From an uncultured Myxococcales bacterium (lineage in GTDB: Bacteria > Myxococcota_A > Polyangia > Polyangiales > Polyangiaceae), in the NCBI GenBank assembly GCA_937998045.1, contig CALKVG010000089.1, positions 1-10,628 on the forward strand: 10,628 nucleotides of DNA. The letters are read 5' to 3'. A program made the position numbers and the translations under genes. Below the pieces are notes generated by a model. It did not search any database, was not told the DNA's origin, and saw nothing but the letters and a program-made list of their open reading frames with translations. This document shows, piece after piece, positions 5,911 to 10,628 of this stretch. Each line of letters starts with the position of its first letter. Within the stretch, counting starts at the first letter, position 1.

Positions 5911-8049
5911 ATGTCTCCGCGGCCGACCCTCCCGCGCATTCACCCTGCCTCGGAGCAGACGGTCAAGACGCATTGCCCTTACTGCGCGTTCCAGTGCGGG
6001 ATGCACGTGACGACCACCGACGGCGACGAGCCCGCCTTGAGGATCGCCCCCGACCCCGACTTTCCGGTGAACCGCGGGCAGATGTGTATCAAGGGCTTCA
6101 CGTCGTCCGCGCTCCTCGATCATCCGAGCCGGATCCGCACGCCGCTCCTTCGCCGCGGCGGAGCACTCGTCCCGGCGAGCTGGGAAGCGGCGCTCGATTT
6201 CGTCGCCCAGCGCGTTCAGGAGATCGCCCGCGCGCACGGGGCGTCCTCGGTCGCGGCGTTCGGCAGCGGCGCGCTCACCAACGAGAAGGCCTACCTTCTC
6301 GGCAAGTTCGTCCGGGTGGTCTTGCGATCACCGAACGTCGATTACAACGGTCGTTATTGCATGTCCTCGGCGGCGGCCGGACAGAGTCGGGCGTTCGGCG
6401 TCGATCGCGGGCTGCCGTTTCCAGTCTCCGACATCGCCGAGACCGGCGCGCTGATGCTCTGGGGGTCCAACTGCGCGGAGACGATGCCGCCGATCATGCA
6501 GTGGGTGCTCGCGCAGAAGAGCCGCGGCGGTTCGCTCGTCGTGGTCGATCCGCGCCGTACCGAGACGGCCCGCCTGGCGACGCTGCACTTGGCGCTCACG
6601 CCCGGAACGGACCTGGCGCTCGCGAACGGGCTGCTTCACCTCGCGATCGCGCACCGCCTCGTCGACGTCGAGTACGTGGCGAACCGGACCGAGGAGTTCG
6701 ACGACGTACGGCGAAGCGTCCTCACGTCCGACCCTGCGACGGTCGAGCGGCTGACCGGCGTCTCGGCGGAGGACCAGCTCCGGGCCGTGCGCCTGATCGC
6801 AGAGGCGTCGTCGAGCATGGTGCTCTCGGGACGCGGCCCGGAGCAGCAGTCGAAGGGGACCGACACCGTCCTTGCATTGATCAACCTGATGCTCGCGCTG
6901 GGTCGGGTGGGTAAGCCCGCGAGCGGGTACGGATGCCTCACGGGGCAAGGCAACGGCCAGGGCGGGCGAGAGCACGGCCAGAAGGCGGACCAGCTCCCGG
7001 GATACCGACTCATCGAGGACGACGCCGATCGAGCGACCGTGGCGCGGCTGTGGGGGGTCGAACCAGACGCGCTGCCGCGCAAAGGCAAGAGTGCCTACGA
7101 GCTCCTCGATGCGCTCGGACCCGAAGGGGGCGTGCGGGCCTTGCTGGTCCTCGGGTCCAACGTCGCCGTGGCGTCGCCTCACGCATCGAACATCGAGCGA
7201 AAGCTCGGCGCGCTCGATCTCCTCGTGGTGTGCGACGCCTTTCTGAACGAGACCGCCGCCGCCGCTCACGTCGTCCTCCCCGTGGCCCAGTGGGCGGAGG
7301 AGGAGGGGACGATGACCAACCTCGAGGGACGGGTGATCGTGCGCAACCGCGTCCGCCCGCCGCCTCCCGGCGTCAAGACCGATATCGAGATCCTCGGAGC
7401 GCTCGCCCGCCGGCTCGGCGTCGACCGCGGATTCGACTTCGACTCCGCCGAGGACGTCTTCGACGAGCTGCGCCGGGCGACCGCCGGTGCCAGGGCCGAT
7501 TACAGCGGCATGAGCTACGCGAGGCTGCGCGAGACGAGAGGGATATTTTGGCCGTGCCCGTCGCCCGAGCATCCCGGGACGCCGCGTCTCTTCGCCGAAA
7601 CGTTCCCGCGCCCCGGCGGTCGCGCGCGCTTTCACGCGGTGCCGTACCGGCCCGCCGCGGAGCTCCCCGATCCCGAATACCCATTTTACTTCACGACGGG
7701 GCGATACAAGGAGCACTACAACTCGGGAGCGCAGACGCGTCGCGTCGACGCCCTCGTCGAGGCAAAGCCCGAGCCGCGCCTCGAGATCCACCCGCGACTG
7801 GCCGATCGCCTCGGCGTCGTCGACGGGGGCAAGCTCCTCGTAGAGAGCCGCCGCGGAGCGGTGTGCTTCGCCGTCATCTTCTCGGCCGACATCCGCGCCG
7901 ACACGCTGTTTGCGCCCTTCCATTGGGGAGGCAAACAGGCGGCCAATCTTCTCACCATGCCGGCGCTGGACCCCACGAGCCGTATGCCGGAATTCAAAGT
8001 GTGCGCGGTCCGTGCCCGCGCGATCTCATCGCCAAAGGACGTCGCCTGA
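5911..8049 (+). CDS. nasA: Assimilatory nitrate reductase catalytic subunit (Mo-bis-MGD)
   Basis: The 712-residue cytoplasmic molybdoenzyme reduces nitrate to nitrite. An N-terminal [4Fe-4S] site reads C22-x2-C25-x3-C29-x29-C59, followed by the conserved lysine in MCIKG. C150 in NGRYCMSSAAAG is the expected cysteine ligand of molybdenum, as in Nap/Nas enzymes. Further landmarks are LMLWGSNCAETMPPIMQW, VVVDPRRTETARLA, GCLTGQGNGQGGREHGQKADQLPGY and EEGTMTNLEGRV; the C-terminal molybdopterin-dinucleotide-binding domain covers about 589-705 (FYFTTGRYKEHYNSG). No twin-arginine signal is seen, which fits an assimilatory rather than periplasmic enzyme. Unlike Klebsiella-type NasA it has no C-terminal BFD domain; that cluster is on the next gene product instead. 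The length matches the catalytic subunit of Bacillus-type systems. The ATG at 5911 is 6 bases after the narK stop, with only a weak ribosome site; nasC starts 3 bases after the nasA stop. Confidence 0.93.
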   Translation: MSPRPTLPRIHPASEQTVKTHCPYCAFQCGMHVTTTDGDEPALRIAPDPDFPVNRGQMCIKGFTSSALLDHPSRIRTPLLRRGGALVPASWEAALDFVAQRVQEIARAHGASSVAAFGSGALTNEKAYLLGKFVRVVLRSPNVDYNGRYCMSSAAAGQSRAFGVDRGLPFPVSDIAETGALMLWGSNCAETMPPIMQWVLAQKSRGGSLVVVDPRRTETARLATLHLALTPGTDLALANGLLHLAIAHRLVDVEYVANRTEEFDDVRRSVLTSDPATVERLTGVSAEDQLRAVRLIAEASSSMVLSGRGPEQQSKGTDTVLALINLMLALGRVGKPASGYGCLTGQGNGQGGREHGQKADQLPGYRLIEDDADRATVARLWGVEPDALPRKGKSAYELLDALGPEGGVRALLVLGSNVAVASPHASNIERKLGALDLLVVCDAFLNETAAAAHVVLPVAQWAEEEGTMTNLEGRVIVRNRVRPPPPGVKTDIEILGALARRLGVDRGFDFDSAEDVFDELRRATAGARADYSGMSYARLRETRGIFWPCPSPEHPGTPRLFAETFPRPGGRARFHAVPYRPAAELPDPEYPFYFTTGRYKEHYNSGAQTRRVDALVEAKPEPRLEIHPRLADRLGVVDGGKLLVESRRGAVCFAVIFSADIRADTLFAPFHWGGKQAANLLTMPALDPTSRMPEFKVCAVRARAISSPKDVA

Positions 8050-8052
8050 GCC

Positions 8053-9564
8053 ATGGTCAGAAAAAAGCTCTCGATCATCGGCAACGGCATGGGCACCTGT
8101 CGGCTGCTCGACGAGCTCGCGCGGCGCGACGGCATGCGCCAGTACGAGATCACCGTCTTCGGGGAGGAAACCGGGGGGGCCTACAACCGCATCCTGCTGA
8201 GCCGCGTGCTGGCGGGCGAATCGCCGGACGCCATCGTGACCAAGCCTCCCGAGTGGTACGAGCGGCACGGCGTGCGGCTGGTCCACTCGTCGCGCGTCAC
8301 GCGCATCGATACCCTCCGCCGCTCCGTCTTCACCGAGGACGAGCAGAGCCGCCGGTACGACCTCGCGGTCCTGGCGACCGGCAGCCAGCCACTGGCGCCG
8401 CCGCTCGAGGGAATGACCCGCGCCGACGGTGAGCTCCGTCCCGGCGTCTTCGTGTACCGCACGATCGCCGACTGCCTTCGGATGCGCCAGCACGCGCGCG
8501 TAGGCGACTGCGCCATCGTCCTCGGTGGCGGGTTGCTGGGGCTGGAGGCGGCCAAGGTGCTGTCGGACCGCGGCCTGCACGTCACGGTCGTCCACGTCGC
8601 GCCGACGCTGATGAACACGCAGCTCGACGGCCTCGCCGGCGAGATGCTGCGCGGCCAGATCGAGCGGTGCGGGATCTTCGTGCGTGTCGGACGGACCGTC
8701 GAGTCGGTCTGCGGGGACGAGAGCGTGGAGGGCGTCGTCCTCGACGACGGCACGGCACTGCCGGCGGACATGGTCGTCCTTGCGTGCGGCGTGCGCCCGC
8801 GGGTGGAGGTCGCGCGCGCCTCGGCGCTCCCGGTCAACAAGGGGATCGTCGTGAACGACGCGCTGGCGACCGAGGTGCCGGGCGTGTACGCGATCGGCGA
8901 GTGCGCCGAGCATCGGGGCCGGACGTACGGGGTCGTCGCGCCCGTCTGGGAGCAGGCGGAGGTGCTCGCCGATGTGCTCACGGGCACGCGATCGCAAGCA
9001 CGCTACGTGGGGTCGAAGCTCTACACGCGGCTCAAGGTGGCCGGCATCGACGTGGCGTCGATGGGATTGGTCGAGCCGGAGATCGAGGGGGACGAGGTCC
9101 TCCAGGTGATCGAGGAGCGGCGCCAGACGTATCGCAAGCTCGTGGTGCGTGGCGGGCGCCTCCTCGGAGCGACGCTGGTGGGCAACACCGCCGCGGCTGC
9201 CACGCTCGTTCAGCACTTCGATCGCGGCGACCCGATGCCCGACGATCCTCTCGAGGTGCTCTGCGCGCTGCGATCGTCGACGGCCGCGAGCGAGCGCGTC
9301 GTGTGCACCTGCCACAAGGTGACCGCGACTGCGATTCGCGAGGCGATGGTGGCGGGCGCAGAATCCGTCGCGGCGATCGGCGACGCCACGAGGGCGGGCA
9401 CCGGCTGCGGCTCGTGCAAGGGCGAGCTCGCGCAGCTCCTCGGGGTCCACGCACCGCATGACAGGACCCCCGCAGCCGTGCCGTTGCGTGCTAACCGGCA
9501 ATCAGCATCGACCACGACGCCAGCCCCGCCGCTCCCGCAGCGATCGGCAGAGCCTGCGGCCTGA
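8053..9564 (+). CDS. nasC: NAD(P)H-dependent reductase subunit of assimilatory nitrate reductase (FAD + BFD [2Fe-2S])
   Basis: This 503-residue flavoprotein should take electrons from NADH and deliver them to NasA. It has a FAD-binding N-terminus (SIIGNGMGTCRLLDEL, residues 5-20), an NADH Rossmann motif from about 156 (VLGGGLLGLEAAKVL), a second FAD contact YAIGECAEHRG, a reductase C-terminal module to about 390, and a BFD domain with C418-x-C420 and C452-x2-C455. The same order makes up the first half of NirB in this operon, and shared stretches (PGVFVYRTI, GGGLLGLEAA, LM..QLD) suggest the two are paralogues. It corresponds to Klebsiella NasC or Bacillus NasB; the symbol follows the Klebsiella scheme. 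The ATG at 8053 lies 3 bases after the nasA stop. Residues after about 465 form a proline/alanine/serine-rich tail without recognised domain, and its last 74 bases run antisense over the end of the DUF2182 gene. Confidence 0.9.
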   Translation: MVRKKLSIIGNGMGTCRLLDELARRDGMRQYEITVFGEETGGAYNRILLSRVLAGESPDAIVTKPPEWYERHGVRLVHSSRVTRIDTLRRSVFTEDEQSRRYDLAVLATGSQPLAPPLEGMTRADGELRPGVFVYRTIADCLRMRQHARVGDCAIVLGGGLLGLEAAKVLSDRGLHVTVVHVAPTLMNTQLDGLAGEMLRGQIERCGIFVRVGRTVESVCGDESVEGVVLDDGTALPADMVVLACGVRPRVEVARASALPVNKGIVVNDALATEVPGVYAIGECAEHRGRTYGVVAPVWEQAEVLADVLTGTRSQARYVGSKLYTRLKVAGIDVASMGLVEPEIEGDEVLQVIEERRQTYRKLVVRGGRLLGATLVGNTAAAATLVQHFDRGDPMPDDPLEVLCALRSSTAASERVVCTCHKVTATAIREAMVAGAESVAAIGDATRAGTGCGSCKGELAQLLGVHAPHDRTPAAVPLRANRQSASTTTPAPPLPQRSAEPAA

Positions 9565-10195
9565 ACATTCGCTTCTCGACGACCGTGAGGATCGCGCAGC
9601 CCGTCATGACGACGAGCGCGTGCGCGGTGAGCGAGCAGGCGAGCATGAGAGGCCAGCAGACGGCGACGCAGGGCGCACCGCTGACGATCCCCTGGCGCAC
9701 CGAGTCGACGTCGGCCGCGACGCCGACTGGGCGAAGCGCGATGCGCCTGTGGCAGAGCGACTGCATGCTGGCCCGTGCCGGGACCAGCGCCCAAATCGCG
9801 GCCGCTCCGAACGCGACGCCCGCTGCTTTCGATGCGCCCGCGCCGAGCCACGCGAGCAGGGCCACCGCGGGCAGCCCCGCCAGCACCCAGCACGAGAGGT
9901 ATCCGGCGAGGTACAGGCCGAGGGCACGAAGGCGTCGCAGCCGGTAGCTCCGCAGCGCCATGTCTCGCAGCCCACCGGTCAACGTGGGCACCATCATCGC
10001 GACGACCATGCCCGTCCAAGCGACCAGCTCGCCCGTCGCCGAGAACGCAGCACGGCAACAGCCGCCCCGCCCGAGGCCGTGCTGCACCATCGCGATCCAG
10101 GCGACCGCCGCCAACGCCAGCGCCCACCACTCGGGATGGCCTCGCGCTGCCGCGCGCAGCCTTGCCATCGCGAGCCGGCCCGCCCGCGTGGTCAT
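9491..10195 (-). CDS. DUF2182 integral membrane protein (COG5486-like, putative metal-binding)
   Basis: The 234-residue product has about six or seven hydrophobic segments (roughly 23-38, 55-72, 90-120, 125-140, 168-205 and 216-233), so it is a polytopic inner-membrane protein. The motif W60-TGMVVAMMVP-70 is the hallmark of DUF2182 (PF09948), and the second half keeps C148, the RQG..SG turn, C176-x3-C180 followed by W-P-L-M. A CC pair (46-47) sits in the loop after helix 1. The family is described as metal-binding but its function is unknown; the Met- and Cys-rich motifs would suit copper, which is an inference. The start ATG at 10195 overlaps the stop of the upstream tyrosinase-type gene in ATGA, so the two are probably co-translated. 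An open frame continues upstream through the adapter at the contig end, but that extension is not real protein. Its 3' end overlaps the convergent nasC by 74 bases. Confidence 0.85.
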   Translation of the reverse strand: MTTRAGRLAMARLRAAARGHPEWWALALAAVAWIAMVQHGLGRGGCCRAAFSATGELVAWTGMVVAMMVPTLTGGLRDMALRSYRLRRLRALGLYLAGYLSCWVLAGLPAVALLAWLGAGASKAAGVAFGAAAIWALVPARASMQSLCHRRIALRPVGVAADVDSVRQGIVSGAPCVAVCWPLMLACSLTAHALVVMTGCAILTVVEKRMFRPQALPIAAGAAGLASWSMLIAG

Positions 10196-10610
10196 GCGAA
10201 ATAGAGGCTGACGCGGCCCACCCGAACGGGTGCGTTGCGGTCGGCGCGCACGGGAACGAACGAGACGCGCACATGCCGCGGGTCGATCGCCCCCGCCGAC
10301 GAGAGACGGTTGTAGAGGCGCGTGATGTCGAAGGAGAACGTCTGTCCGCCTCCGCCGTGCGGAGCGGTCCGTCGGCTGGCCTTGGCGATTCCGAACATCG
10401 CGGCGCGGCCGACGTGCAGATCCGGATGCTGCTGCGGTGAATCCCCGTCCGGGACGTTCAGGTAGACGTCGTACATCGGTCCAGGGTGGGTCGACGTCAC
10501 GTTCTCGAGCCGGAGGACGACGCGCTGCACGCCGCCCGCCGCGGGCGCCGCGGCAGCCCGCGATCGCGCGAACGCCGTCGGCGAAACGGGCGTCGGCATC
10601 TGGACGTGCA
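10192..10610 (-). CDS. Tyrosinase-family protein, C-terminal domain (partial, 5' end missing at contig end)
   Basis: About 139 residues of the C-terminus are visible. They resemble the domain that follows the di-copper catalytic domain in tyrosinase/polyphenol oxidase proteins: RVVLRLENVTSTHPGPMYDVYLNVP, HVGRAAMFGIAKASR, GGQTFSFDITRLYNRL and a final VRVGRVSLYFA. The YDVYLN segment recalls the KFDVY element of plant polyphenol oxidases. The catalytic domain with its copper-binding histidines would lie beyond the contig end, so oxidase activity is inferred. A GTG at 10611 looks like a start but uses the first adapter base, and the frame meets an adapter stop just before it; the true gene is longer. 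The stop at 10192-10194 overlaps the DUF2182 start by 4 bases. Alternative: a stand-alone protein with this domain. Confidence 0.65.
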
Positions 10611-10628
10611 CTGTCTCTTATACACATC
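10611..10628 (+). other. Nextera/Tn5 mosaic-end adapter remnant (sequencing artefact)
   Basis: CTGTCTCTTATACACATC is 18 of the 19 bases of the Tn5 transposase mosaic end used in Nextera libraries, sitting exactly at the contig end. Its reverse strand reads GATGTGTATAAGAGACAG, which encodes MCIRDS in one frame. The native sequence therefore ends at about 10610. It is not a genomic transposon, since no other Tn5 part is present. Confidence 0.96.

Noticed and set aside
9491..10627. 378-residue open frame beginning MCIRDS as the DUF2182 protein
   Set aside because: The first six residues come from the sequencing adapter and the next part is an out-of-frame reading of the tyrosinase domain; the ATG at 10195 gives a normal DUF2182 protein.
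10611..10628. Genomic Tn5/IS50 end
   Set aside because: Only the mosaic end is present, exactly at the contig terminus, with no transposase sequence; library adapter is the simpler explanation.
1..10628. CRISPR arrays, tRNA or rRNA genes
   Set aside because: No regularly spaced repeats, tRNA-like folds with conserved loops or rRNA motifs were noticed on either strand.

Overview
The window is a high-GC bacterial contig end. Most of it is an assimilatory nitrate/nitrite reduction operon. The gene content (siroheme nitrite reductase, NarK carrier, Mo-bis-MGD nitrate reductase, NADH-dependent reductase with a BFD domain) is bacterial. A NifA-like GAF regulator facing a sigma-54-type promoter, plus a tyrosinase-type protein, would suit a Myxococcota-like or other Proteobacteria-related lineage, but no marker gene is present and that placement is only a guess.

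Layout. Bases 1-354 (minus strand) hold the N-terminus of a regulator with a NifA/FhlA-type GAF domain, cut by the window start. Bases 355-713 are a divergent control region. It holds a good sigma-54-type promoter (GG-N10-GC, 650-665) facing the operon and a perfect dyad with CGGAG half-sites (501-517) about 165 bp upstream of the expected transcription start. From 714 to 9564 five tightly packed plus-strand genes follow: hemD-like uroporphyrinogen-III synthase; a NirB-NirD fused nitrite reductase with an intact Rieske ligand set; a NarK-type nitrate/nitrite carrier; the NasA nitrate reductase catalytic subunit; and a FAD/NADH reductase with a BFD [2Fe-2S] domain that would feed NasA. Gaps are 26 nt or less and hemD/nirBD share a base (TGATG), so this looks like one transcript.

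How they work together: NarK brings nitrate in. The NasC-type flavoprotein passes NADH electrons through its BFD cluster to NasA (nitrate to nitrite). NirBD reduces nitrite to ammonium at siroheme. HemD supplies uroporphyrinogen III, the branch point towards siroheme. The divergent regulator is the obvious candidate activator of the sigma-54-type promoter.

The last kilobase is a separate minus-strand unit: the C-terminal domain of a tyrosinase-type protein (5' part missing) overlaps by 4 nt (ATGA) a DUF2182 polytopic membrane protein, whose 3' end runs antisense into the end of the nasC gene (74 bp overlap). The final 18 bases (10611-10628) are the Tn5 mosaic end of a Nextera sequencing adapter, not genome. 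This creates false open frames starting with MCIRDS and means the tyrosinase gene is truncated by assembly.
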